Source of the DNA: Thalassospira sp. TSL5-1
GTDB taxonomy: Bacteria; Pseudomonadota; Alphaproteobacteria; Rhodospirillales; Thalassospiraceae
Assembly (NCBI RefSeq): GCF_001907695.1
Contig: NZ_KV880643.1
Coordinates: forward strand, 62,001 to 126,000
DNA length: 64,000 nucleotides
Reading direction: 5' to 3'
In this document: positions 1-8,689 of the stretch, in pieces
How positions within the stretch are numbered: the first letter of the stretch is position 1
How the letters are laid out: each line of letters starts with the position of its first letter
Program-made: the position numbers and the translations under genes
The notes under the pieces: model-generated
Seen by the model: only the letters and a program-made list of their open reading frames with translations
Databases searched by the model: none
Told to the model about the DNA's origin: nothing

Positions 1-344
1 TCCAAAACGTCGAGGATGCGCAGGTCTGGCGGGTAGGTGGCGCCAATGGCATCACCTGCCCAGTCAAATTCAATGGTTTTTGGCTGGGTAATAAAATCGA
101 TCAGAATGGTGAGGTCATGTTTCAGGCGATTAAACGAGGCGGGTTGGTTTGCCGTGACGTGAATATGGAGCTGACCGTTTTCGGGAACGAGAAGTGCGGT
201 GCCCAGTGGGGAGGAAAAAAAAGCCGCGTCCTTACGGGGTTCGTGCTCCATATTATGCGCACACAGCAAATCAGTAATATTTTGAAATTCCTGCCAAATG
301 TCGGGAAAGTCGAGTGTGGCGCTGGCTGTATAAGTGGACATCAT
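1..344 (-). CDS. Siderophore-interacting protein with N-terminal DUF2218-like domain, 3' part beyond window
   Basis: The minus frame opens at ATG 344 (a second in-frame ATG is at 341) behind an AAGGA ribosome site and stays open to the window edge, about 114 residues. The first roughly 95 residues resemble the DUF2218 domain, ending in EFDWAG. They are followed by PPDLRILDV, which is how the FAD-binding domain of siderophore-interacting proteins (ViuB type) usually begins. Known members reduce ferric siderophores in the cytoplasm to release iron. The gene is 41 bases downstream of the binding-protein gene and is probably the last of a receptor, binding protein, reductase operon. The catalytic part is not visible, so the assignment rests on the N-terminus and context. 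Confidence 0.7.
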   Translation of the reverse strand, partial: MMSTYTASATLDFPDIWQEFQNITDLLCAHNMEHEPRKDAAFFSSPLGTALLVPENGQLHIHVTANQPASFNRLKHDLTILIDFITQPKTIEFDWAGDAIGATYPPDLRILDVL

Positions 345-385
345 CTCTATCCTTGTTGTTTTTCTTTCCGGGAGGTCCGCAGGTG

Positions 386-1543
386 TTACCTTGTCGGATC
401 GTCTTTCAGGGATATCCAGCAGGGCGGGGCGAGAGGCTTGCCAAGGAAGCGATGATTGATTTCCTCCAGTGTGTCGCCTGGATCAAGATCGGTGAAAATG
501 TCGGGATGGAGCCATTTTGCCGCCACCTCCAGAAACAGGATTTGCAAGGGTGCAATGGTGAGAAGCCCGGTCCAGATACAATGAACCCGATCATTTTGAA
601 CGGCCGGAAGTGTTGCAAAGCCGGTACGTTCTGTCAGACGTTTCAACCCGGCGCGCGCAGATACCGGATCAAGGCCCGGCCCGACGGCTGGGCGCATGTC
701 GGCGGCATATGCGCCGCCAGTGGCGATATAAACGTCAGGGGCCTCTATCATTAATTGTTCTGTTGAAACATGCGCATACCACGGGGCCTTGATCGCCGAT
801 AAATTGCGCCCGCTCGCCTGCTCTAGCAGATTTCCCCATATCTGTTGGCCCGCAGCCCAGCAACAGTCCTCATAGGTTGACTGAATTTCAAGATAGGTTT
901 TGGTTGGTGCGACATTGCCAAGTCGCGAAGCAATGATCCGGCGATGTTTATCGACAAATGCAATGAACTCCTCTGCCCTGCTGGAGGAACCCAGAATTTT
1001 GCCCCACATCCGCATCAAAGCGGCCGTTTCATCAAATGGATTTGACCCGGTATCTGTGTGGGTAATCGTATTTGACGAGACATTGCTAAAAACAATTGGA
1101 ATATTGGCCCGGCTCAGGCGTTGGGCCAGTTCACCTGTTCCCAAATCCGGGACGGAATAGGCGGTTGCCACCACCAGGTCGGGTTGAAGGGCGATGATTT
1201 TTTCATGCGATAGGGTGTCTGGCGATGAGCCGCCAACAACCTCGATTACTGTTCCGTCCGGGCGTTGTTCATAGGTCTTGCGAAGGGCTTCACTATCTAA
1301 CCGGGCGGTGTCGGCCCATCCTGCCACCAGTTCGGACGGGGCGGGGTGCAGCATGGCAATTGCCAGAATGTCACGGGCATCAAGAAGCACAATGCGTTTG
1401 ACTTTCTTTGGAAGCATGACACTGCGCCCGGCCATGTCGGTAATGTGAGTGGCGGGTGCGACATCGGTTTTTGCGATGGCCATCGCAGGAACAGCCATCG
1501 CAGTGCCGAGAAGCAGGGAAAATTTCCGTCTGTTCAAAAGCAT
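386..1543 (-). CDS. Iron-siderophore ABC transporter periplasmic binding protein
   Basis: This 385-residue protein has an N-terminal NRRKFSLLLG segment followed by an Ala-rich hydrophobic stretch, which looks like a Tat signal peptide. The mature part starts with HITDMAGRSVMLPKKVKRIV, the typical entry of Fe3+-siderophore/cobalamin binding proteins. It has the middle segment ALQPDLVVATAYSVPDL, where the two lobes meet. It should carry ferric siderophore from the outer-membrane receptor to an inner-membrane permease. No permease or ATPase gene is visible here, so these may lie left of the window or elsewhere. It starts 15 bases after the receptor stop, consistent with one operon. Confidence 0.85.
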   Translation of the reverse strand: MLLNRRKFSLLLGTAMAVPAMAIAKTDVAPATHITDMAGRSVMLPKKVKRIVLLDARDILAIAMLHPAPSELVAGWADTARLDSEALRKTYEQRPDGTVIEVVGGSSPDTLSHEKIIALQPDLVVATAYSVPDLGTGELAQRLSRANIPIVFSNVSSNTITHTDTGSNPFDETAALMRMWGKILGSSSRAEEFIAFVDKHRRIIASRLGNVAPTKTYLEIQSTYEDCCWAAGQQIWGNLLEQASGRNLSAIKAPWYAHVSTEQLMIEAPDVYIATGGAYAADMRPAVGPGLDPVSARAGLKRLTERTGFATLPAVQNDRVHCIWTGLLTIAPLQILFLEVAAKWLHPDIFTDLDPGDTLEEINHRFLGKPLAPPCWISLKDDPTR

Positions 1544-1558
1544 GTCAAAACGTCACTT

Positions 1559-3721
1559 TTACCATTTATATCGAAGACCCAGCAGGAACTGTGCACCGTT
1601 GCCATACTGGCAGTAATAGTTCGAGCTGCAGCTTGAATAATATTCCTTGTCAAACAGGTTGGTGACGTTCAGCGTTGCTTCCGCGCCGTTAAGCGACGAA
1701 TTGACACGGCCAAGCGGGTAACTGAGAGCCGCATCCACCAGGACATAGCCATCGGCTTTGACGGTGTTGGCGCTATCAGCAAAGCTGCTACCGACAAACC
1801 GCAGGCCGCCCCCCACAGCAAGGCCATCAAGCATGCCCTGGCTAAAGTGATAGTTGGCCCAGGCAGACCCGTAATATTTTGGTGCGGCCTGGGGGCGTTT
1901 GCCAATATTGCTGGCGGTGGTGGATTGTGTGACTTCGGTGTTGATCAACGTTGCTGCAGCGATCAGTTCGAGATTCTCGGTGGCCTGGCCACGGGCCTCC
2001 AGCTCAATCCCGCGAGATCGAATTTCGCCTTCCTGGACCTGGAAATTGGTATTTACCGGGTCCGGCGTCAGGACATTTTCCTGTACGATATGGAAGGCGG
2101 AAACCGTGAACAAGGCGTTCATGTCGCGCGGTTCAAACTTGATACCCGCTTCCCACTGTTTTGCCTTGGTCGGATCAAACGGGTTTTTGGCAGCATCAAC
2201 ACCGACAGTTGGCTCAAACGATGTTGAATAACTGACATAAGGGGCAAGGCCATTGTCAAATTCGTACAGCAAGCCAGCGCGATAGGAGGGTGAATGACTG
2301 GACTGATCATCGGTCGTGCTGGAAAGACGTTTAAGCGTTTCCTGTTTGGTCCAGTCGTAACGGGCTCCCACTAACGTATGCCATCCGCCAACTGTGACCT
2401 GATCCTGAAGATAAAGACCGGTTTGCTGCAAAGTTTGCCGATTGTCGATATAGGTGGCGAAGGGACCAAATGCGACGCCGTATTGCGGGTTGGTCACACT
2501 TAGCGACGGTGCGGTTCCCACTTGGTATTTCCATTCACTGACCGAGCGTTGAAAATCGATGCCAGCAACGGTGGTGTGTTTCAGGGCCCCGGTTGCGAAT
2601 GTAAACTGCGCACTATTATCAGATGAAACCCCATCAACATTTTCGGTCGATTTGGTTGCCTGACGGGGAAGGAGCCCCCCTGCCGTCAACGTGCCCGTCA
2701 TCTGGATGCCTTGAAAATCCAGATCCAGTGCCGAATATCGCGTTGCCGAACGGATGCTGACGGTGTCATTGATGCGATGATCGAAATGGTAGCCAAAGCC
2801 ATATTGTTGGCGATCGTAGCTTTCATACGTGGGATCGCCGATATTGAAGTCACGGGCAAGTGCGCCGCGATATTGTTCCGGTGCCAGGAATTTGGGATAG
2901 ATCGAGTTAAAGTACCCGCCCTCCGGGTCATCCTGATAATAGGCCTGAACGGTAACCGAGGTATCGGTTGTTGGCTGCCACGTTAAGGCGGGGGAAATTG
3001 CGAGGCGTTCTTCATTTACATCGTCATAGCGTGTTCCGGCGCGCCGCGCGATCCCGGTGATGCTGTATTGCCATTGCCCGGTTTTATCGAGTGATCCCTG
3101 GCTGGTCAGTCCTGTTTGAACCCGATTGTGCGAACCATATTCAACCCGGGCTTCGTTGTAGGAAACATCGCTTGGCGCACGTGAAATCTGGTTGACCATC
3201 CCCCCGGGGCTGGTCTGTCCATACATCACGGCGGATGGTCCCCGCAGCACATCGATATGATCAACCAGAAAGGCATCAATTGACGGAAGGGCAAATCCCT
3301 GACCGCGCGGCAGGCGCAACCCGTCGAGAAAATCAACGATGCGGGTAGATGTGCCAAACCCGCCATATCCGCGCATGAACAGGCTGTCATATCGGCTGGT
3401 CGTATCCGGTGTGGACAAAACGCCCGCACTGTAATTCAACGCATCTTTGACACTTTGCGGATTTTGGTCATCAAGTTGCCGGCGGGTAAGCGTGCTGATG
3501 GATTGCGGAATTTCCAGAACCGGTATTGATGACTTGGTTGCTGTTTTTGGCAGCTCGTCAACATAGGAATCCCGGGTTGTGTTTTGATCTGGTGCATCCG
3601 CCTCGATTTCGATGGTCGGAAGCGTTACCGCCGTATTTTGTGCAAGGGCAGCAACGGGGCTCAGGATTGTGGAGGTCGCAAGCAATATCATGCGCGCACG
3701 CATCGGAGATATCACTGTCAT
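1559..3721 (-). CDS. TonB-dependent siderophore receptor (FhuA/FpvA type)
   Basis: The 720-residue protein has a signal peptide ending near ALAQ, a TonB-box-like segment LPTIEIEA, then a plug domain (IPQSISTLTRRQLDDQ, RDSLFMRGYGG-like region, RGPSAVMYGQTSPGGMVNQ). A long beta-barrel ends in LLGLRYKW. There is no STN signalling domain, so it is a plain transporter. A Cys pair near the C-terminus (SSCSSNYYCQ) resembles the disulphide loop of ferrichrome-type receptors. It should import a ferric siderophore, probably hydroxamate, using TonB energy; the exact ligand cannot be told. It heads the minus-strand iron operon, with a Fur-like palindrome 53 bases upstream. Confidence 0.9.
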   Translation of the reverse strand: MTVISPMRARMILLATSTILSPVAALAQNTAVTLPTIEIEADAPDQNTTRDSYVDELPKTATKSSIPVLEIPQSISTLTRRQLDDQNPQSVKDALNYSAGVLSTPDTTSRYDSLFMRGYGGFGTSTRIVDFLDGLRLPRGQGFALPSIDAFLVDHIDVLRGPSAVMYGQTSPGGMVNQISRAPSDVSYNEARVEYGSHNRVQTGLTSQGSLDKTGQWQYSITGIARRAGTRYDDVNEERLAISPALTWQPTTDTSVTVQAYYQDDPEGGYFNSIYPKFLAPEQYRGALARDFNIGDPTYESYDRQQYGFGYHFDHRINDTVSIRSATRYSALDLDFQGIQMTGTLTAGGLLPRQATKSTENVDGVSSDNSAQFTFATGALKHTTVAGIDFQRSVSEWKYQVGTAPSLSVTNPQYGVAFGPFATYIDNRQTLQQTGLYLQDQVTVGGWHTLVGARYDWTKQETLKRLSSTTDDQSSHSPSYRAGLLYEFDNGLAPYVSYSTSFEPTVGVDAAKNPFDPTKAKQWEAGIKFEPRDMNALFTVSAFHIVQENVLTPDPVNTNFQVQEGEIRSRGIELEARGQATENLELIAAATLINTEVTQSTTASNIGKRPQAAPKYYGSAWANYHFSQGMLDGLAVGGGLRFVGSSFADSANTVKADGYVLVDAALSYPLGRVNSSLNGAEATLNVTNLFDKEYYSSCSSNYYCQYGNGAQFLLGLRYKW

Positions 3722-3773
3722 CAGTCGAAGCCTTTTCTGTGTCGTCGCTTTGCGGGGAAGCAGATCGTGGTTT

Positions 3774-3788
3774 TAATGCGTATCATTA
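3774..3788. promoter_or_regulatory. Candidate Fur-type operator for the siderophore receptor operon
   Basis: The sequence TAATGCGTATCATTA is a perfect 5-5-5 inverted repeat (TAATG / CATTA) inside an AT-rich stretch, 53 bases upstream of the receptor start and inside the divergent promoter region. Fur boxes share the AATGATAATCATT core, so the half-sites and location fit iron repression. The match is partial, so this is an inference. Confidence 0.45.
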
Positions 3789-4013
3789 TTAATTGCGACT
3801 CATGTAAAACAAACGGGACGGTTCCGTCCAGTTAATTTTTCAAATTTTTTAACATATTAGGAATATCGTCATTCGCAGGCTGGGATTGCCCGTGGACGCT
3901 GCTTGTCCCATTTGCTAGGAACATCGCAGGTTTGTTCCAAGGCGCTGTTTGTTCAGAACAGGCATAATTCACCGACACGCAACCGGGTGCTGTGGACGAT
4001 AAAGAGAGGGATC

Positions 4014-4661
4014 ATGACAAAAACTGTCGCGCCCAAACGGCGTATGGGACGCCCGCCAAAAGAAGATTCTGTCGAAACATCCAACCGGATTATCGAGACG
4101 GCAGGGCAATTATTTGCCGCCCAGGGATATGCTGCAACATCGATGGAGCAGGTTGCCTCGGCCTGCAACGCCGGAAAAGATACGATTTATCGCCGGTTTC
4201 CCTCAAAGTCGGATTTATTTGCGGCGGTGGTTGGTCAATTGCGTGCCGGCGTTCTGGACAATCTTGAACAGGAAATCACGGCAATAACCGGAAGTGGTGA
4301 TGCTCTTGAACGGTTGCGCCTGGTGGCCTGGTGGTTTTTATCGGTTAACCTGCGTCCCGAGATGGTTGCTTTCAAACGTATCGCCATGAGTGAGGCAGTC
4401 GTATTTGGGGCTGCCGATCCCGATCAAACGGGCACGGACCCGATTATGGGCCGCCTTGTTGAACTTGTGGATGATGCGCAGCAGGAAGGGTTTTTACGGC
4501 ATGGTGACCCGATAACAATTGCGGACCATTTGATTCACTCTATCGTTTTTGGCCCGTCAAACCACGCCATGCTGGGCGGACGGAACTATGATGACGCGGC
4601 TGCGCGGAGCGACTATTTCCAACGGGCTTGGGATTTGTTTTTGCATGGGGCTGCCGGGTAA
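4014..4661 (+). CDS. TetR/AcrR family transcriptional regulator
   Basis: I start this gene at ATG 4014, behind GAGAGGGA, giving 215 residues. An upstream in-frame ATG at 3903 adds 37 residues without TetR character. Residues 20-66 form the TetR DNA-binding domain: RIIETAGQLFAAQGYAATSMEQVASACNAGKDTIYRRFPSKSDLF. The C-terminal ligand-binding region looks like the AefR-like class. It is divergent from the TonB receptor, but nothing in the sequence shows it controls iron uptake. The 292-base space between them holds the Fur-like palindrome. The ligand is unknown. Confidence 0.85.
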   Translation: MTKTVAPKRRMGRPPKEDSVETSNRIIETAGQLFAAQGYAATSMEQVASACNAGKDTIYRRFPSKSDLFAAVVGQLRAGVLDNLEQEITAITGSGDALERLRLVAWWFLSVNLRPEMVAFKRIAMSEAVVFGAADPDQTGTDPIMGRLVELVDDAQQEGFLRHGDPITIADHLIHSIVFGPSNHAMLGGRNYDDAAARSDYFQRAWDLFLHGAAG

Positions 4662-4807
4662 CAGGTCTGCTGCTTAAAAAAGCACTGATGCGGGTTTGCC
4701 TGCTAAACCATAGTGGCGGGGAAAAACAAATACCCACGGCAAGGCAGACCCGGGATCTGATCAATCGCGGTGATCGTCCTTTGTGAAATCCCTTGCTTTT
4801 CTGCCAA

Positions 4808-4820
4808 TGTAAACGTTTCA
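4808..4820. promoter_or_regulatory. LacI-family operator upstream of the LacI/ABC/phosphodiesterase operon
   Basis: TGTAAACGTTTCA is a near-perfect palindrome centred on CG, the classic pattern of LacI/GalR-family operators. It lies 83 bases upstream of the lacI-type gene, so autoregulation of the operon is likely. It is inferred from pattern and position. Confidence 0.55.
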
Positions 4821-4832
4821 AACCTTCATAAA

Positions 4833-4849
4833 AACGCAATAAATGCGTT
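4833..4849. promoter_or_regulatory. Second inverted repeat in the same promoter
   Basis: AACGCA-ATAAA-TGCGTT is a perfect 6-bp inverted repeat with a 5-base spacer, 12 bases after the LacI-type operator and 53 bases before the start codon. It may be a second regulator site or a core-promoter-overlapping operator. No known consensus is matched. Confidence 0.35.
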
Positions 4850-4902
4850 ATCAGACTGACTTGTAACTTCCGTATGGTTGGGGGCGTTACAGGAGTTTTC
4901 GA

Positions 4903-5937
4903 ATGTCCCCCAAGCCCACCATGCGTGATGTTGCGCGAAAGTCAGGTTTGTCGATTGCGACGGTTTCGCGGGTGATCAATTCGCCCGACGATGTCCCTGC
5001 GCCCACCGTCGAAATCGTTAACGCCGCCATGCGTTATCTGAATTACCGGCCCAACATCAATGGCCGCCGGTTAAAAATGCGCCACACCCGCACAGTGGGC
5101 GTTTTGGTGCCAACCCTTGCCAACCCGGTTTTTGCAACATCCGTTCAGGGCATTGAACAGGCAGCCCATGCCGAAGGGCTGACTGTTCTTCTGACATCCT
5201 CGAATTATGATCCGGATCGTGAAATGGGGGCAGTTTCAGCCCTTTTGAACAACCGTGTCGATGGACTGATCCTGACATTGGCCAATGCGGATAACAACCC
5301 CGTGGTGGATTTGCTGCTGGCGGAAAAAATTCCGTTTGTTTTGTTGTTTAACCAGCCCAGCCGGGCCGATATTGCCGCGATTAGCGTTGATAACGCGCAA
5401 TCCGCCTATGACATTGCCCGGGCCATGATTGAATGCGGGCACCGGTCGCTGGCGATGGTCGCAGGCCGGTTTGAAAGTTCTGACCGCTCGCGGCAACGAT
5501 ATGACGGATTTCGCCGCGCCCTTGCCGATGCGGGCATCAAGACTGATTCGCCGCATCTGGTGCAGGTGGGGTTTGGCGAGACGAACCTGATCGAACCCCT
5601 GCGAGATTTATTATGTGGTCCCGCTGCCGTGACCGGGCTTGTATGTTCGACCGATATGCTGGCGATTGCGGCAATAAATGCCTGTCGCGCACATGGTTTT
5701 TCCGTACCCGGTGATGTGTCGGTAGGCGGTATTGATGGAATTTCGGTGGGTGGGCTGATCACGCCAAAGCTGTGTTCGGCAGTTCAACCCACCCAGGAGA
5801 TGGGCCGGCAGGCGCTTGCATTCCTGCGCGGCCTGATTACGGGGCAGTCAAACCCGCAAAGTTTGCTGCTGCCCCATCATCTAAGCGACGGGGAGTCCAT
5901 AGGACCTTTCCAACGCCGATCATCAACCCGAATATAG
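4903..5937 (+). CDS. LacI-family transcriptional regulator of the adjacent ABC/phosphodiesterase operon
   Basis: The 344-residue protein has an N-terminal LacI helix-turn-helix (MRDVARKSGLSIATVSRVIN, residues 7-26) with hinge region, followed by a periplasmic-binding-protein-like sensor domain (VGVLVPTLANPVFATSVQGIEQ onward). It is close to the usual family length. The gene stops 11 bases before the GTG start of the binding-protein gene, whose ribosome site overlaps this stop codon. It is therefore the first gene of the transport operon. A TGTAAACGTTTCA palindrome upstream suggests it represses its own operon. The inducer is unknown; with a phosphodiesterase at the operon end, a phosphodiester or a product of one is possible. 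Confidence 0.88.
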   Translation: MSPKPTMRDVARKSGLSIATVSRVINSPDDVPAPTVEIVNAAMRYLNYRPNINGRRLKMRHTRTVGVLVPTLANPVFATSVQGIEQAAHAEGLTVLLTSSNYDPDREMGAVSALLNNRVDGLILTLANADNNPVVDLLLAEKIPFVLLFNQPSRADIAAISVDNAQSAYDIARAMIECGHRSLAMVAGRFESSDRSRQRYDGFRRALADAGIKTDSPHLVQVGFGETNLIEPLRDLLCGPAAVTGLVCSTDMLAIAAINACRAHGFSVPGDVSVGGIDGISVGGLITPKLCSAVQPTQEMGRQALAFLRGLITGQSNPQSLLLPHHLSDGESIGPFQRRSSTRI

Positions 5938-5948
5938 GAAGATCAAAG

Positions 5949-6959
5949 GTGCGTTTCAAACAACTTGTTATGGGTTTGGCATTGGCGGCTGTGGCCGCTG
6001 GCACACAGCCCGCCTTCGCCGACGAAGTTGCCATTTGTTATAACTGCCCGCCGGAATGGGCCGATTGGGGTGGGCAGCTTAAGAATATTGCCCGTGACCT
6101 TAAAATCGATGTGCCCCAGGACAATAAAAATTCCGGCCAAACGCTGTCGCAGCTTCTGGCGGAAAAGGATAACCCGGTCGCAGATGTTGCCTATTACGGT
6201 GTGTCCTTTGGCATCAAGGCCAAGGAGAAAGGCGTGGTTGCCAATTACAAACCCGCCAATTTCGATAAAATTCCCGATGGTTTGAAAGACAGGGACGGCG
6301 CATGGTTTGCCATTCATTCCGGCACCATTGGCCTGTTTGTCAATACCGCTGCCCTGGGCGGTGCGCCGGTGCCGCAAAGCTGGGCGGATTTGTTAAAGCC
6401 GGAATATAAGGGCATGGTGGGCTATCTGGATCCGTCCAGCGCGTTTGTTGGTTATGCCGGTGCGGTGGCGATCAACCGGGCGATGGGTGGCAGGCTGGAT
6501 AATTTCACACCGGGTATCGAATTTTTCAAGAAGCTCAAGGAAAACGACCCGATTGTCCCCAAACAAACGGCTTATGCCCGTGTTTTGTCGGGCGAAATTC
6601 CGATCCTGATTGACTATGATTTCAATGCTTATCGGGCAAAATACAAAGATGCGGCCGATGTTGCCTTTGTCATTCCGACCGAAGGTACAGTTGCCGTTCC
6701 CTATGTCATGAGCCTGGTTAAAAATGGTCCGCACCCGGAAAATGGCAAAAAGGTTCTGGATTATGTGCTGTCCGATGCCGGGCAGGCCCATTGGGCAAAT
6801 GCCTTTTTGCGTCCGGTGATTGCCTCGGCCATGTCGCCCGAGGCATCGGCCAAGTTCCTGCCCGCATCTGATTATGCCCGTTCCCAGCCGGTGGATTATG
6901 CCAAAATGGCCGAAGTCCAGGCTGGCTTTAGCGAACGTTACCTGTCCGAGGTGCGTTAA
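5949..6959 (+). CDS. ABC transporter extracellular solute-binding protein (Fe3+/polyamine/phosphonate-type fold)
   Basis: GTG 5949 is preferred, with AGGAAG upstream and an immediate signal peptide (RFKQLVMGLALAAVAAG...AFA). This gives 336 residues. Earlier in-frame starts lie inside the lacI gene and add non-homologous sequence. The mature part has the class-II binding-protein layout seen in AfuA/PotD/PhnS-type proteins, with segments NSGQTLSQLLAEKDNPVADV and GYLDPSSAFVGYAGAVAINRAMGG. It works with two permeases and an ATPase encoded directly downstream. The substrate cannot be read from sequence; the regulator and phosphodiesterase neighbours argue for an organic phosphodiester or similar small anion. 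Confidence 0.82.
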   Translation: MRFKQLVMGLALAAVAAGTQPAFADEVAICYNCPPEWADWGGQLKNIARDLKIDVPQDNKNSGQTLSQLLAEKDNPVADVAYYGVSFGIKAKEKGVVANYKPANFDKIPDGLKDRDGAWFAIHSGTIGLFVNTAALGGAPVPQSWADLLKPEYKGMVGYLDPSSAFVGYAGAVAINRAMGGRLDNFTPGIEFFKKLKENDPIVPKQTAYARVLSGEIPILIDYDFNAYRAKYKDAADVAFVIPTEGTVAVPYVMSLVKNGPHPENGKKVLDYVLSDAGQAHWANAFLRPVIASAMSPEASAKFLPASDYARSQPVDYAKMAEVQAGFSERYLSEVR

Positions 6960-7868
6960 GTGTCGTCGCTTCATACAATAAAAGGGGGGCGTTCGCGCCC
7001 TTCTTTGCCATCCTTTATGGTCGGGCAGGTGCGCCCCGGTGTGGGAAGCCCCGCCATTCTGGCGTTATTGCTGACACCCGGGCTGATCATTGTCGCGGCA
7101 TTTTTCCTGATCCCGATGGCGCTGGTTGCCATGCGGGTGGCGGACGGCCCAGATGGTTTGGCAACCTATTTTATTATTCTGACCAATGGGCGCTATTTTG
7201 CCAGTTTGGTGCAAACCCTTGTGATGTCGGCGGGGGTAACGATCACGGCCCTGGTTTTGTGCGGGATTTGCGGGCTGTTTTTGGTGCGTAATCATTTTGC
7301 CGGGCGCAATGTGATGATTGCCCTTTTAACCCTGCCTCTGTCATTTCCGGGCACAGTTGTCGGCTTTATGGTGATCATGCTGGCCGGGCGGCAAGGGGTG
7401 ATCGGCAGTGTGACCGACGCCTTGTTTGGCGACAAACTGGTTTTTGCCTACAACATTGCCGGTTTATTTATTGGTTATCTTTATTTTTCGATCCCGCGGG
7501 TGATTTTGGCGGTGATGGCATCGGCCGAAAAACTGGACCCGCAACTTGAAGAAGCCGCCCGCTCGCTGGGCGCGCCAACATGGCGCGTGATCAAGGATGT
7601 GATTTTGCCAGGGTTAATGCCGGGGCTGATTTCGTCGGGCGCGATCTGTTTTGCCACCGCGATGGGGGCCTTTGGCACCGCCTTTACCCTGGCCACCGAC
7701 ATCGATGTGTTGCCGATGGTGATTTATACCGAATTTACCCGTAACGCCAATGTGGCCGTGGCTGCCGCACTCAGCATTGCACTGGGTCTTTTGACCTGGG
7801 CGGTGTTAACCGCTGTTCGCTGCTTTGCCGGAAACACGGCCTCCTCTGGCACTGGCGGAGGGGCATGA
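6960..7868 (+). CDS. ABC transporter permease, first subunit
   Basis: The ORF starts with GTG 6960 immediately after the binding-protein stop (TAA 6957-6959), giving 302 residues. ATG 7017 is an alternative. It has six or so membrane segments and the BPD_transp_1 signature EEAARSLGAPTWRVIKDVILPGL at about residue 195-217, the loop that contacts the ATPase. It overlaps the next permease by four bases (ATGA), indicating translational coupling. With the downstream permease it forms the heterodimeric channel of the importer. Confidence 0.85.
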   Translation: MSSLHTIKGGRSRPSLPSFMVGQVRPGVGSPAILALLLTPGLIIVAAFFLIPMALVAMRVADGPDGLATYFIILTNGRYFASLVQTLVMSAGVTITALVLCGICGLFLVRNHFAGRNVMIALLTLPLSFPGTVVGFMVIMLAGRQGVIGSVTDALFGDKLVFAYNIAGLFIGYLYFSIPRVILAVMASAEKLDPQLEEAARSLGAPTWRVIKDVILPGLMPGLISSGAICFATAMGAFGTAFTLATDIDVLPMVIYTEFTRNANVAVAAALSIALGLLTWAVLTAVRCFAGNTASSGTGGGA

Positions 7869-8689
7869 CCATGCAGCGCGACGCCAAGTTTTATACCCAG
7901 CTTTTGCTCACCATTGTGCTGTGCCTTTTTATTGTGGTGCCCGTCGTCATGTCGGCATTGGCCGGTGTGACGGTGAATGTTTTCAAGGGCCTGTCATCGG
8001 GTTTGACATTACGCTGGATCTTTCAGGTTTGGGACCTTTATGCGCACAGCATTTTATTATCCGTGATGATTGCGCTGGCCTGCCTGGTGGTGACATTGCT
8101 CGCCGGGGTGCCGCTGGCCTATGTACTGGTGCGCAGGCCCGGCCGTTTGACCCGCATTTTCGAGGAATTATTGACCCTGCCGGTCGCCATACCGGGCCTG
8201 GCTTTGGCTCTGGCCCTGTTGATCACTTATGGCGGGGTTAGTGGCTATCGCTCAAGCTGGCTGTTTATCCTGACCGGGCATGTCCTGTTTACGCTGCCCT
8301 TTATGGTGCGTTCGGTGGCGGCGGTGATGGCGGCAATGGACATCAAAATGCTTGAGGAAGGGGCGGCAAGCCTGGGGGCCGGTTTTTGGCGGCGGTTTTT
8401 CACCGTGATCATCCCCAATGCCAAGCCGGGCATTCTGGCCGGGGCCTTGATGGTGGTGACATTATCGATTGGCGAATTCAACCTGACCTGGATGCTCCAT
8501 ACCCCGCTGACCAAAACCCTGCCGGTTGGCCTTGCCGATGCCTATGCCTCAATGCGTCTTGAGGTGGGCAGTGCCTATACCCTGATTTTCTTTGTTTTGA
8601 TTATGCCGTTGCTAATTGCGATGCAGGCCCTTGCCCAACGGGGCAAACGCCCGCGCAAGCGCGTTGATACGGCGGAGGATAGGTTATGA
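7865..8689 (+). CDS. ABC transporter permease, second subunit
   Basis: The 274-residue inner-membrane protein has a cluster of hydrophobic segments (LLLTIVLCLFIVVPVVMSAL, LLSVMIALACLVVTLLAG) and the EAA-type loop EEGAASLGAGFWRRFFTVIIPNAKPG near residues 160-185. It starts in an ATGA overlap with the previous permease and ends in another ATGA overlap with the ATPase gene. All three subunits are therefore translated as one coupled unit. Its role is the second half of the import channel. Confidence 0.85.
   Translation: MTMQRDAKFYTQLLLTIVLCLFIVVPVVMSALAGVTVNVFKGLSSGLTLRWIFQVWDLYAHSILLSVMIALACLVVTLLAGVPLAYVLVRRPGRLTRIFEELLTLPVAIPGLALALALLITYGGVSGYRSSWLFILTGHVLFTLPFMVRSVAAVMAAMDIKMLEEGAASLGAGFWRRFFTVIIPNAKPGILAGALMVVTLSIGEFNLTWMLHTPLTKTLPVGLADAYASMRLEVGSAYTLIFFVLIMPLLIAMQALAQRGKRPRKRVDTAEDRL

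Noticed and set aside
5772..5948. Longer start for the ABC binding protein
   Set aside because: It lies inside the lacI gene, and the signal peptide begins right after GTG 5949.
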